Shown here one piece after another: positions 1 through 8,672 of a stretch of 64,000 bases of DNA. The stretch is from Streptomyces griseoluteus (GTDB taxonomy: Bacteria; Actinomycetota; Actinomycetes; Streptomycetales; Streptomycetaceae). The number at the start of each line of letters is the position of its first letter. Positions within the stretch are counted from its first letter, which is position 1. Below the pieces are notes generated by a model. It was not told the DNA's origin and made no database searches. It worked only from the letters and a program-made list of their open reading frames with translations. The stretch spans positions 868,001 to 932,000 of the forward strand of contig NZ_SRRU01000001.1 of assembly GCF_004784465.1 (NCBI RefSeq), read 5' to 3'. Made by a program: the position numbers and the translations under genes.

Positions 1-1
1 G

Positions 2-733
2 GACTTCCCCGGCCGCCGGGACGAGGCTCGGATCGCCGACCTCCGGCTGGAGGAGGCGGGCTGGAAGGTCGAGTACGCGCTGGCCCCGCCGTACAGCCGG
101 GTGCCGGACGCCGCGGCGCAGGCCGCCGAGCTCGCCGCGCGCCGCGCGGGCGGCGCCCCGCGCGCGGTGCTCGCCTACTGCATGGCCGCCCCGCTCGCGC
201 ACGAACTGGCCGCGCTGCTCAGCCCGGCCGGTGAGCCTGTACCGCTGTTTCTGTTCGACGGTGAGCCGGGCCGGCCGGAGGCGGTGCGGGACGCGGCTCG
301 TACGGTCGCCGAGCAGCTGACCGGTGGGGCCGCGCAGACGCTGGACGACGACCCGGACCTGCTCTCCGACGCGGCCCTCACCGGCCGGCCGGCCGAGGTG
401 ATGGCGGCTGTGGAGGACCGGATGACCCGGCTGGCCGCCGAGGTGTTCCGGGAGGACGGCTTCGAGGAGACCGAGGCCCGGGCGGCCGCGAGGCAGGTTT
501 CCGGCTTCTACCTGGACTGGATCGCCCACCTGACCGCCTCCCTGCACACCACCCGTCCCTCCTGGGGCGGCCGCGTCCGGCACATCCGCACCCCCGGTCA
601 CCTGGGCCCGCAGGTGTGGCCGGGCGCGGACGCCACCGAGAACCACGTCGTGGACAGCGGCCGCAACGACCTGCTGCGCGACCCCCGTACCAGGGAACTG
701 ACCCTTACCCTGCTCGGCCCGCCCACCGAGTGA
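2..733 (+). CDS. Alpha/beta-hydrolase (thioesterase-like) protein with Cys nucleophile, 5' partial
   Basis: The reading frame is open from the first bases of the window, so the true start lies to the left; about 243 residues are visible. The segment LAYCMAAPLAHELAALL followed by LFLFDGEP has the layout of the nucleophile elbow and following strand of thioesterase-type alpha/beta hydrolases, but with Cys where G-x-S-x-G has Ser. The family is otherwise weakly recognisable. It ends 45 nt before an A-T didomain gene, so it probably acts on a carrier-bound aminoacyl group. The Cys recalls SyrC/CmaE-type aminoacyltransferases, which shuttle residues between carrier proteins, and also type II editing thioesterases. 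The family call is moderate; the substrate is unknown. Confidence 0.5.
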   Translation, partial: DFPGRRDEARIADLRLEEAGWKVEYALAPPYSRVPDAAAQAAELAARRAGGAPRAVLAYCMAAPLAHELAALLSPAGEPVPLFLFDGEPGRPEAVRDAARTVAEQLTGGAAQTLDDDPDLLSDAALTGRPAEVMAAVEDRMTRLAAEVFREDGFEETEARAAARQVSGFYLDWIAHLTASLHTTRPSWGGRVRHIRTPGHLGPQVWPGADATENHVVDSGRNDLLRDPRTRELTLTLLGPPTE

Positions 734-778
734 CTGGCCCCGGCACCCGAACCCACCCGGCAGAAGAGGAAGTCCGAC

Positions 779-2566
779 GTGTCCCCATCGCGTGATCACG
801 ACCCGGCAGAAGCCCCCCGTACCCTGCCGGCCCTCTTCGCCCGGTCAGTGGCCCGGCACCCGGACCGCCGCGCGGTGAGCGACGGGGACACCGTGCTCAC
901 GTACCGGGAACTCGACCGGCGCGCGGATGCCGTCGCCGCCCTGCTGACCGGGTGCGGCATCGGTCCGGGGGACCGGGTCGGGCTCTACACCAGCCGTTCC
1001 GTGGACGTGTTCACCGCCCTCCTCGGCGTGCTCAAGGCGGGCGCGGCCTACGTCGCCGTCGACGACCGCTATCCCGACAGCCGGCGCGACCTGATGCTGA
1101 CCGTGAGCGGCGCGGCGGCGGTCCTCACCCGCGCGGACTGGGCACCCCGGCTCGCGGGGCTCGCCGTTCCCGTCGTCCCGCTGCCCGCCGAGTACGGCAC
1201 GGCCCCCGCGTCCGCGCTCCGGCCCGACCCGGAGGACGCGGCCGGCGTGCTGTTCACCTCCGGCTCCACGGGCACGCCCAAGGCGATCGTGCTGGAGCAC
1301 CGCAACCTGGTCGCCTTCGCGCTGAACCGCGCCCTGGCCCCGCTGACCGAGGAGGACCGGGTCGGCCAGATCTCCTCGCTCTCCTTCGACCTGTTCCACT
1401 ACGAGATGTGGAACACCTTCGCGGCCGGCGCCGAGGTGGTCGTCCTGCCGCCGGTGCCCGAGCTGCTCGAGGCCGGGTTCGGCGCCGAACTCACCCGGCT
1501 CCGGGTCACCGCGATGCTGGTGCCCACCATGGTCGTCAACCATGTCGCCACCGAACACCCCGACGCCTTCACCCCGTTGCGCCTCCTCCAAGTGGCCGGT
1601 GACGTGATCCTCCCGGCTGCCTGCCGGAACATTCTCGGCGGCGGCTTCACCGGCACCCTGCACAACCTGTACGGCCCGGCCGAGAGCACCACCGCCTGTA
1701 CCGCCCACCGCGTCACCGCCCGCGACGCGGAGGGGGACGCCATCCCGATCGGCCGCCCCCTCGACGGCGTCACCGCGCACGTCTTCACCGACGGCCGCCC
1801 GGCCGCCCCCGGTGAGGCCGGTGAACTCCTCATCGGCGGCGCTCAGTTGGCGCGCGGCTACCTCGACGCCCCCGAGCTGACGGCGGAACGCTTCGTGGAC
1901 GACCCGTACGGCACCGGCATCGGCCGCGTCTACCGCACCGGTGACCTGGTCCGGCTGCGTGCGGACGGGGTGCTGGACTACGTCGGCCGGGTGGACAACC
2001 AGTGCAAGATACGCGGCTTCCGCGTCGAACTCGGCGAGGTCGAGCGGCTGATGCGCACCCTGCCGGGGGTGCGGGACGCGGTCGTGGTTCCCGAGGGCGA
2101 GGGCACCGACCGCATGCTGGTGGCCTTCGTCGCGGGCGACGGACCGCTGGACGAGGCCGGCGTCCGGGAGGCGGCCGAGAAGGAGCTGCCCTTCTTCATG
2201 GTCCCCGGCTCGCTGGTGATCCTGCCGGAGATACCGGCCACCCACCACGGCAAACGGGATGTCGCCGCCCTGCTCGGCCTTCTCGCCGAGCGCCGCCGCG
2301 CCCATGCCGACGAGCGACGGGCACTGTCGCCCACCGAGCGGTACCTCACCGGGCTGTGGGAGGAACTGCTCGCCGAGACCGGCATCGGCAGCGCGGACCA
2401 CTTCTTCGAACGCGGCGGCAACTCCCTGCTCGCCTTCCGCATGAGGATGCGCATCGCCCGCGACCTGGGCGCCGGCATCAGCCACCGCGCCGTGCTCGAC
2501 CACCCGGTGCTCGCCGACCTGGCCCGGGCGGTCGACACCGCCCACGCGCCCGCCCCGCAGCGGTGA
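779..2566 (+). CDS. Stand-alone NRPS adenylation-thiolation (A-T) didomain
   Basis: 595 residues, GTG start after an AGAGGAAG ribosome-binding site. The A domain spans about residues 15-500, with the P-loop core [10 protein letters not shown] near 159, the YRTGDLVR core and the catalytic Lys in the HHGKRD segment. A carrier domain follows, with the phosphopantetheine Ser in GGNSLL near 549. There is no condensation domain, so the protein loads an amino acid that is used or modified in trans. Pocket residues aligned by eye to GrsA read D-L-Y-L-Q-A-L-T-A, which I cannot match to a known substrate; the region after core A4 (FDLFHYEMWN) is unusual. It sits between a Cys-hydrolase and the main synthetase genes and probably initiates the chain or prepares a modified residue. 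Confidence 0.88.
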   Translation: MSPSRDHDPAEAPRTLPALFARSVARHPDRRAVSDGDTVLTYRELDRRADAVAALLTGCGIGPGDRVGLYTSRSVDVFTALLGVLKAGAAYVAVDDRYPDSRRDLMLTVSGAAAVLTRADWAPRLAGLAVPVVPLPAEYGTAPASALRPDPEDAAGVLFTSGSTGTPKAIVLEHRNLVAFALNRALAPLTEEDRVGQISSLSFDLFHYEMWNTFAAGAEVVVLPPVPELLEAGFGAELTRLRVTAMLVPTMVVNHVATEHPDAFTPLRLLQVAGDVILPAACRNILGGGFTGTLHNLYGPAESTTACTAHRVTARDAEGDAIPIGRPLDGVTAHVFTDGRPAAPGEAGELLIGGAQLARGYLDAPELTAERFVDDPYGTGIGRVYRTGDLVRLRADGVLDYVGRVDNQCKIRGFRVELGEVERLMRTLPGVRDAVVVPEGEGTDRMLVAFVAGDGPLDEAGVREAAEKELPFFMVPGSLVILPEIPATHHGKRDVAALLGLLAERRRAHADERRALSPTERYLTGLWEELLAETGIGSADHFFERGGNSLLAFRMRMRIARDLGAGISHRAVLDHPVLADLARAVDTAHAPAPQR

Positions 2567-2577
2567 AGGAGAGCACG

Positions 2578-2694
2578 ATGACGACGGAGGGAACCGCGTC
2601 CGTGGACACGGCACTCGGCGCGGGCGGTCCTGCTGTCCGGCGACGACGTACTCGCCTGAACCGGCCGTGCCAGGAAATTTGGGGGAGCCCATGA
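2578..2694 (+). CDS. 38-residue small ORF between NRPS genes
   Basis: An ATG at 2578 is preceded by AAGGAG (2566-2571) at ideal spacing; the site overlaps the stop of the upstream A-T gene. The reading frame runs 38 codons to a TGA that overlaps the next ATG (2691) as ATGA. The peptide starts MTTEGTASVDTALGAGG, has a basic run RRRRTR and ends LNRPCQEIWGSP. It is not an MbtH protein (about 70 residues with conserved Trp/Pro motifs) and I do not recognise it. It may be a translational coupler or leader peptide, a small accessory protein, or a peptide substrate for one of the ATP-grasp ligases. The site and overlap are seen directly; any function is inference. Confidence 0.45.
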   Translation: MTTEGTASVDTALGAGGPAVRRRRTRLNRPCQEIWGSP

Positions 2695-5600
2695 CGGGGG
2701 AAGAACGCATGACGGAGCCGCCGGTCCCGGTGCACGAACACATCCTGCGGCAGGCTCGCAGCGATCCGGGGCGCACCGCCGTGCGCGACGGGGCGCGCGA
2801 GGTGTCCTACGGCGAGTTGGACCGCCTCTCCGGCCGCCTCGCCCGGCGCTTGACGGCCCTCGGGGTGCGCCCGGAGGACCGGGTCGCCCTCTGCCTGCCC
2901 GGCGGCGCCGACGCGGTGGTCACCGTTCTCGGCGTGCTCCGCGCGGGCGGCGCCTACGTCCCCCTCGACCCGGCCTACCCGGCGCAGCGCCTCCGCTTCG
3001 TTCTCGCCGACACCGGCGCCCGCTGCCTGGTCACCACTCGTGAACTGCTCGCCGCCGTCGCCGGCGCCCCCGAGCACGTGCTGTTGCTGGAGGACGTCCT
3101 GGCCGCCGAGGACGCCGAGGGCCCGGAGACCCCCGTATCGCCCGACAACGCGGCCTACGTCATCCACACCTCCGGCTCCACCGGCCGTCCCAAGGGCGTG
3201 CTCGTCCCGCACCGCGCGCTGGCCCACCATCTCCGGGCCACCGCCGGCGTCTTCCGGCTCACCCCCGGGGACCGGGTCATGCAGTGCAGGTCGCTGAGCT
3301 TCGACGCCTCGGTGGAGGAGATCTTCCCGGCGCTGGCCCACGGCGCCACACTCGTCGTCAGCCCGGACGGGCTGCGTCTCACCCCGCGTGAACTCGTCGG
3401 CTGGATGGAGGCCGAGGGCATCACCGTCGCCTCCCTGCCCACCGCCTACTGGCACGCCCTCACCGAGGACGCCGCCCTCCTCGCCCGGCTCGCGGCCGCC
3501 CCCCTGCGGTTCGTGCTGGCCGCCGGAGAACAGGCGGCCCGCGAACGCCTGGCCGCCTGGAAGCGGACCGTCGGCGAGGATGTCGAGTTCTGCAACGTCT
3601 ACGGCCCGACCGAGGCCACTGTCACCACCACCGTCTACCCCACCGGGCCCAGCTGGGAGCGGGACTGCGCCACCACCGTCCCCATCGGCCGTGCCCTCCC
3701 CGGCGTCCGGACCAGGGTCGTCGACGGCGAGCTGTACGTGGGCGGTGGAGGTGTGGCACGCGGGTACCTGGGCCGTCCCGGACTCACTGCCGAGCGGTTC
3801 GTGCCCGACCCCTCCGGGGAGCCGGGGGCGCGGATGTACCGCACCGGGGACCTCGTCCGCGAACGGCGCGACGGGCTGCTCGAGTTCGCGGGGCGCCGGG
3901 ACTTCCAGACGAAGCTGCGCGGCTTCCGTGTGGAGCCGGGCGAGGTGGAGGCCGCGCTCGGGGCGGTGCCGGGGGTCGCGCAGGCGGTCGCGGTGGTCCG
4001 GGAGGACGAGCCGGGGGACCGCCGGCTGGTGGGGTACGTGGTGGGCTCCGGGGCCGACCCGGCGGCGGTACGGGAGGCGGTCGCCGCACGGCTTCCGTCG
4101 TACATGGTGCCGTCCGCCGTCGTGGTGCTGGACGCGCTGCCGCTGACGGTGAACGGCAAGGTCGACCGGGCCGCGCTGCCCCGGCCCCGGGTGCGGGGCG
4201 CGGGCGTGGACCGGGTGCTGTCGGCGGAGGAGTCGGCGCTGTGCCGGCTGTTCGCGGACGTGCTGGGGGCGGCCGAGGTCGGCCCGCACGACGACTTCTT
4301 CGCGCTCGGCGGGCACTCCCTGCTGGTGACCCGGCTGGTCGACGAGGTCCGGGCCGCACTGGGCCGGCAGCTGCCGATGGCCGCCGTCTTCGAGGCGCCC
4401 ACCCCGGCCGGCCTCGCCCTACGGCTGGCCGAGGCATCCCCGGCGGGCCCGGAACGCGGCCCCCGTGACCGGCCCGCCGAACCCCCGCTGTCGTACGCCC
4501 AGCGGCGGTTGTGGTTCCTCAACAGCCTCGAAGGGCCCAAGCCCGTCTACAACGTCCCCTACGCGCTCGCCCTCACCGGCCCGCTGGACGCGGCCGCACT
4601 GCACCGGGCCCTGCTGGACGTGCTGGCCCGCCACGAGAGCCTGCGCACCGTGTTCCCCGGTGACCTGGGCGAGCCGTACCAGCGGGTGCTCGCACCCGAG
4701 GAGGTGCTGCCGGAGCTGGCCGTCACGGACGTGGCCGCCGCACAGGTGTCCGACGAGCGGGACGCCTTCGCCGGACGGGCCTTCGACGTGTCCTTCGAAC
4801 CCCCGCTGCGGGCACGGCTGCTGCGGGCCGGCCCCGAGGAACACCACCTTCTCCTCGTCCTGCACCACATCGCGGTCGACGGCCTCTCCGTACGCCCCCT
4901 GGCCGCCGACCTGGCCGAGGCGTACCGCGCCCGCCTCAAGGGCGAGGCCCCGGCCTGGACCCCGCTGCCGCTCCAGTACGCCGACTACGCCCTCCGCCAG
5001 CGCGAGGCGCTCGGCGACCCGGCCGACCCCGGTAGCGCCTCCGGGCGCTCCCTCGCCTACTGGAGGGACCAACTGGCCGGGCTGCCGGACCACTTGGAGC
5101 TGCCCACCGACCGGCCGCGCCCGGCCCGCGCCAGCCACACCGGCGGGGTCGTGCCCTTCACGCTGGATGCCGGCACCCACCGGCTGATCGTCGGCCTGGC
5201 CAGAAAGCTGCGTGCCACCCCGTTCATGGTCGTCCACGCGGCCCTCGCCGCGCTGCTCACCAGGATCGGCGCGGGCACCGACACCGTGCTCGGCACCCCG
5301 GTCGCCGGCCGCGCCGAGCAACGGCTCGACGACGCCGTGGGTTTCTTCGTCAACACCCTGGTGCTGCGTACCGACACGGGGGGCGATCCGACCTTCACGG
5401 AACTGGTGCGGCGGGCCCGCGCCACCGACCTGGCCGCCTTCGCCCACCAGGCGCTGCCCTTCGAGCTGCTGGTGGAGGCGCTGCGGCCGCCCAGGTCGCT
5501 GGGCCGCCATCCGCTCTTCCAGACCATGCTCGTCTTCGAGGACAGCCGCCGCGCCGACTTCGAACTGGACCGGGTCCGCGTCGGGACGACCGAACTCCGG

Positions 5601-7598
5601 CTGCCGGTCTCCCGGTTCGACCTCGTCTTCGGCTTCACCGAGGACTACGCGGCGGACGGCAGCCCGGCCGGGTTGCGCGGCACGCTGGAGTACAGCGCCG
5701 ATCTGTTCGACCCGGTCACCGCCGAACGGCTCACGGGCCGCCTGTGCACCCTGCTGAGCGGCGCCGTCGCCGACCCCGACCGCCCGCTGGGCCGCCTTCC
5801 GCTGTTGACCGGCCCCGAGCGCGCCCGGCTGCGGGAGCTGTCCACCGGTGCGACGGACGCCCGGCCCACCCCGCTCCTGGACGCGTTCGCCGCTCAGGTC
5901 CGCCTGCGTCCGGACGCCGTCGCCGTACGCCACGAGGGCACCGCGCTCACGTACGCCCAGCTCGACGCCCGCGGCAACCGGCTCGCCCGGCTGCTCCGGG
6001 AGCGCGGGGCCGGGCAGGACTCGGTGGTGGCGCTGGCGATGCCGCGCTCACTGGAGTTCGTGGTCACCCTGCTCGCCGTGGTCAAGGCGGGTGCCGCGTA
6101 CCTCCCGGTCGACCCCGGGCTCCCGGCCGACCGCATCCGCTTCATGGTCGAGGACGCCGCCCCGGTGTGCGTGGTGGCGTCGGCCGAGGTGGCAGAGCTG
6201 CTGGCGCCGGGCACCGGGACGGTCCCCATGGACCCGGACCTGGCGGGGTACGACGACACGCCCCTCACCCATCCCGGCGGCCTCGCCCCCGGACGGCTGC
6301 TGTATGTCATCTACACCTCCGGCTCCACCGGCCGGCCCAAGGCGGTCGCCTTCCCGGTGGACGCCTTCGAGAACCTGCTCGCCTGGCACGCCCGCGCCAT
6401 CGGGGGCCAACCGGGCCGGGTCACCGCCCAGTTCGCCTCGCTGGGCTTCGATCCGGCCCCCCAGGAGATCCTCTCGGCCCTCGGCTCCGGCAAGACCCTC
6501 GCCGTGCCCCGCGAGGAGGTGCGGCGCAGCCCGGCCGACCTGGTCCGCTGGATGGAGCAGGAGCAGGTGTCGGAACTCTTCGCGCCCACGGCCGTCATCC
6601 ACGGCCTCTGCGAGGAGGCCCTGGAGCAGGGGCTGGACCTGCCCGCGCTCACCGACGTCGCGCAGGGCGGCGAACCGCTCACCGTCAGCCCCGCCATGCG
6701 CCGCTTCTTCGGCACCGGCCGCCGGCTGCACAACCTTTACGGCCCCACCGAGACCCACGCCGCCACCGCCCACCTCCTCGACGGCGACGCCGCCGACTGG
6801 CCGGCCACCGCTCCCATCGGGGTGCCGCTCGACCACCTCACCTGCCATGTCCTGGACGCCCGCCTCGCCCCCGTACCGCTCGGCGGCGAGGGCGAGCTGT
6901 TCGTGGGCGGCGCCGGGGTGGCCCGGGGGTACGTCGGACGGCCAGGACTGACGGCGGAGCGGTTCGTCCCCGACCCGTTCGGAGGGCCGGGGGCACGGCT
7001 GTACCGCACCGGGGACGTGGTGCGACACCGCCCGGACGGGCTGCTGGAGTTCGTCGGGCGGCGGGACTTCCAGGTGAAGCTGCGCGGCTTCCGGGTCGAA
7101 CTGGGTGAGGTCGAGGCCGCGCTGAGCGCCACGCCCGGGGTCGGCCAGGCGGTCGCGGTGGTCCGGGAGGACGAGCCGGGGGACCGCCGGCTGGTGGGAT
7201 ACGTGGTCCCCGCCGGTGCCGACACCAAGGCGGTCCGGGACGCGGTCGCCGCCCGGCTTCCCGCCTTCATGGTGCCGTCCGCCGTGGTCGCGCTGGACGC
7301 GCTGCCACTGACGGTGAACGGCAAGGTCGACCGGGCCGCGCTGCCCCGCCCGCGGGTCGTGGGCGCGGGCGTGGACCGGGAGCTGTCCGAGGAGGAGTCG
7401 GTGCTCTGCCGCCTCTTCGCCGACGTACTGGGTGCCGGCCGGGTCGGTCCGGACGACGACTTCTTCGCGCTCGGAGGGCACTCCCTGCTGGCGACCCGCC
7501 TGGTCAACCGGGTCCGGGCCGCGCTCGGCCGGAACGTCCCGATCGCCGCCGTCTTCGAGGCGCCCACCCCCGCCGCTCTCGCCGCGCGGCTGGGCTGA
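2691..7598 (+). CDS. NRPS, A-T-C-A-T
   Basis: About 1630 residues. Two starts compete: ATG 2691, overlapping the small-ORF stop as ATGA, and ATG 2709, with GGGGGAA six bases upstream; the second has better spacing. Domains (numbered from 2709): A about 20-500, T with GGHSLL near 533, C about 600-1030 with an intact HHIAVDG near 718, A about 1050-1540, T with GGHSLL near 1590. Eye-read pockets are D-A-E-S-L-A-V-V-T, like Lys-type hydrophilic codes (DAES-), and D-P-Q-F-A-G-L-A-A, which I do not recognise. It carries two residues with one peptide bond formed in cis. The first module lacks a C domain, so it may start the chain or accept from the upstream A-T protein. Confidence 0.92.
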   Translation: MTGEERMTEPPVPVHEHILRQARSDPGRTAVRDGAREVSYGELDRLSGRLARRLTALGVRPEDRVALCLPGGADAVVTVLGVLRAGGAYVPLDPAYPAQRLRFVLADTGARCLVTTRELLAAVAGAPEHVLLLEDVLAAEDAEGPETPVSPDNAAYVIHTSGSTGRPKGVLVPHRALAHHLRATAGVFRLTPGDRVMQCRSLSFDASVEEIFPALAHGATLVVSPDGLRLTPRELVGWMEAEGITVASLPTAYWHALTEDAALLARLAAAPLRFVLAAGEQAARERLAAWKRTVGEDVEFCNVYGPTEATVTTTVYPTGPSWERDCATTVPIGRALPGVRTRVVDGELYVGGGGVARGYLGRPGLTAERFVPDPSGEPGARMYRTGDLVRERRDGLLEFAGRRDFQTKLRGFRVEPGEVEAALGAVPGVAQAVAVVREDEPGDRRLVGYVVGSGADPAAVREAVAARLPSYMVPSAVVVLDALPLTVNGKVDRAALPRPRVRGAGVDRVLSAEESALCRLFADVLGAAEVGPHDDFFALGGHSLLVTRLVDEVRAALGRQLPMAAVFEAPTPAGLALRLAEASPAGPERGPRDRPAEPPLSYAQRRLWFLNSLEGPKPVYNVPYALALTGPLDAAALHRALLDVLARHESLRTVFPGDLGEPYQRVLAPEEVLPELAVTDVAAAQVSDERDAFAGRAFDVSFEPPLRARLLRAGPEEHHLLLVLHHIAVDGLSVRPLAADLAEAYRARLKGEAPAWTPLPLQYADYALRQREALGDPADPGSASGRSLAYWRDQLAGLPDHLELPTDRPRPARASHTGGVVPFTLDAGTHRLIVGLARKLRATPFMVVHAALAALLTRIGAGTDTVLGTPVAGRAEQRLDDAVGFFVNTLVLRTDTGGDPTFTELVRRARATDLAAFAHQALPFELLVEALRPPRSLGRHPLFQTMLVFEDSRRADFELDRVRVGTTELRLPVSRFDLVFGFTEDYAADGSPAGLRGTLEYSADLFDPVTAERLTGRLCTLLSGAVADPDRPLGRLPLLTGPERARLRELSTGATDARPTPLLDAFAAQVRLRPDAVAVRHEGTALTYAQLDARGNRLARLLRERGAGQDSVVALAMPRSLEFVVTLLAVVKAGAAYLPVDPGLPADRIRFMVEDAAPVCVVASAEVAELLAPGTGTVPMDPDLAGYDDTPLTHPGGLAPGRLLYVIYTSGSTGRPKAVAFPVDAFENLLAWHARAIGGQPGRVTAQFASLGFDPAPQEILSALGSGKTLAVPREEVRRSPADLVRWMEQEQVSELFAPTAVIHGLCEEALEQGLDLPALTDVAQGGEPLTVSPAMRRFFGTGRRLHNLYGPTETHAATAHLLDGDAADWPATAPIGVPLDHLTCHVLDARLAPVPLGGEGELFVGGAGVARGYVGRPGLTAERFVPDPFGGPGARLYRTGDVVRHRPDGLLEFVGRRDFQVKLRGFRVELGEVEAALSATPGVGQAVAVVREDEPGDRRLVGYVVPAGADTKAVRDAVAARLPAFMVPSAVVALDALPLTVNGKVDRAALPRPRVVGAGVDRELSEEESVLCRLFADVLGAGRVGPDDDFFALGGHSLLATRLVNRVRAALGRNVPIAAVFEAPTPAALAARLG

Positions 7599-7667
7599 CT
7601 CCCCGCACACCCGCGCCGGGCCCATCCACGCCCGCCCTTGAGTGAAATGCCGTGATTCGGAGGAACT

Positions 7668-8672
7668 GTGTCAACCATTTCCCGCCGTCGCGCGCGCGCC
7701 GGCTCCGTCGAGGTGGACGACGCCTGGCAGGGCCGCGCCCTCCCCGCCCTGGTGCGGGGCGACTCCACCACCGACCTGACCGCCTGGCTGGCCGGCAACA
7801 GGGCCACCGTCGACGGTCTCGCCCACCGGGCCGGTGCCGTCCTCTTCCGGGGCTTCGGCATCGACACCCCGGAGCAGTTCCGGGCGTTCATGGAGGCTCT
7901 CTCCGACGACGTGCTCGGCTACGGCGAGCGCTCCTCGCCCCGGCACGAGGTCACCGAGGGCGTCTACACCTCCACCGACCACCCCGCTGACCAGCACATC
8001 GCCCTGCACAACGAGCAGTCGTACACCCTGGACTGGCCGCTCAGGATCGTCTTCTCCTGCCAGCGCGAGGCCACCCGGGGCGGCCGCACCCCGCTCGCCG
8101 ACAGCAGGCGCGTCCTCGCCCGTCTGGCCGATTCCACCGTCGAGCGGTTCCGCGAGCGCGGGGTGCGCTACGTCCGGAACTACGTGCCCGGCATCAGCCT
8201 CACCTGGCAGGAGGCGTTCCAGACCGAGGACCGCGCGGCGGCCGAGGCGTACTGCGAGCGCAACGGCATTTCCTGGACCTGGGTCGACGGCGACCAGCTG
8301 CGCACCTGGCAGAGCAGGCCCGCGATCCACCGGCACCCGCTCACCGGCGACGAGACCTGGTTCAACCACGCCCTCTTCTTCCACAACTCCACACTGCCCG
8401 AGGAGGTCGGTGACGGGCTGCTGTCGGCGCTGGGCGAGGAGAACCTGCCCTACCACACGTACTACGGGGACGGGCAGCGCATCGAGGACGAGGTGGTCGA
8501 GGAGCTCCGTACCGCCTACGCGGAGGAGACCGTCGGCTTCGACTGGCGGCAGGGGGACGTCCTGGTGGTGGAGAACATGCTCTGCGCGCACGCCCGCGAG
8601 CCGTTCGAGGGGCCCCGCCGGATTCTGGCCGCCATGTCCGACCCCCGGTCCGCCGCAGGCGGTGCGCGATGA
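7668..8672 (+). CDS. SyrP-type Fe(II)/2-oxoglutarate hydroxylase 1
   Basis: 334 residues, GTG start with GGAGGA upstream. A TauD/TfdA-fold non-haem iron oxygenase: the iron-binding HxE is in LHNEQSY near residue 112, and the distal His in NMLCAHAREPF near 307 is followed by the 2-oxoglutarate-binding Arg region (GPRRILAAMSD). The LHNExSY...WP block is typical of SyrP, the carrier-dependent aspartate beta-hydroxylase of syringomycin synthesis, and its relatives. It is expected to beta-hydroxylate an amino acid bound to an NRPS carrier domain. It overlaps the next hydroxylase gene by ATGA. Whether the substrate is Asp, Glu or another residue cannot be read from the sequence; no canonical Asp A-domain code was found in this window. 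Confidence 0.85.
   Translation: MSTISRRRARAGSVEVDDAWQGRALPALVRGDSTTDLTAWLAGNRATVDGLAHRAGAVLFRGFGIDTPEQFRAFMEALSDDVLGYGERSSPRHEVTEGVYTSTDHPADQHIALHNEQSYTLDWPLRIVFSCQREATRGGRTPLADSRRVLARLADSTVERFRERGVRYVRNYVPGISLTWQEAFQTEDRAAAEAYCERNGISWTWVDGDQLRTWQSRPAIHRHPLTGDETWFNHALFFHNSTLPEEVGDGLLSALGEENLPYHTYYGDGQRIEDEVVEELRTAYAEETVGFDWRQGDVLVVENMLCAHAREPFEGPRRILAAMSDPRSAAGGAR

Noticed and set aside
2578..2694. MbtH-like protein between the NRPS genes
   Set aside because: The 38-residue ORF is too short and lacks the conserved MbtH Trp/Pro residues. No MbtH gene was found anywhere in the window.
845..2776. Long minus-strand open frames under the NRPS genes (also 9652-14637 and 22549-29055)
   Set aside because: They are antisense to clear NRPS domains and consist of low-complexity Gly/Ala/Val/Arg protein typical of high-GC shadow frames.
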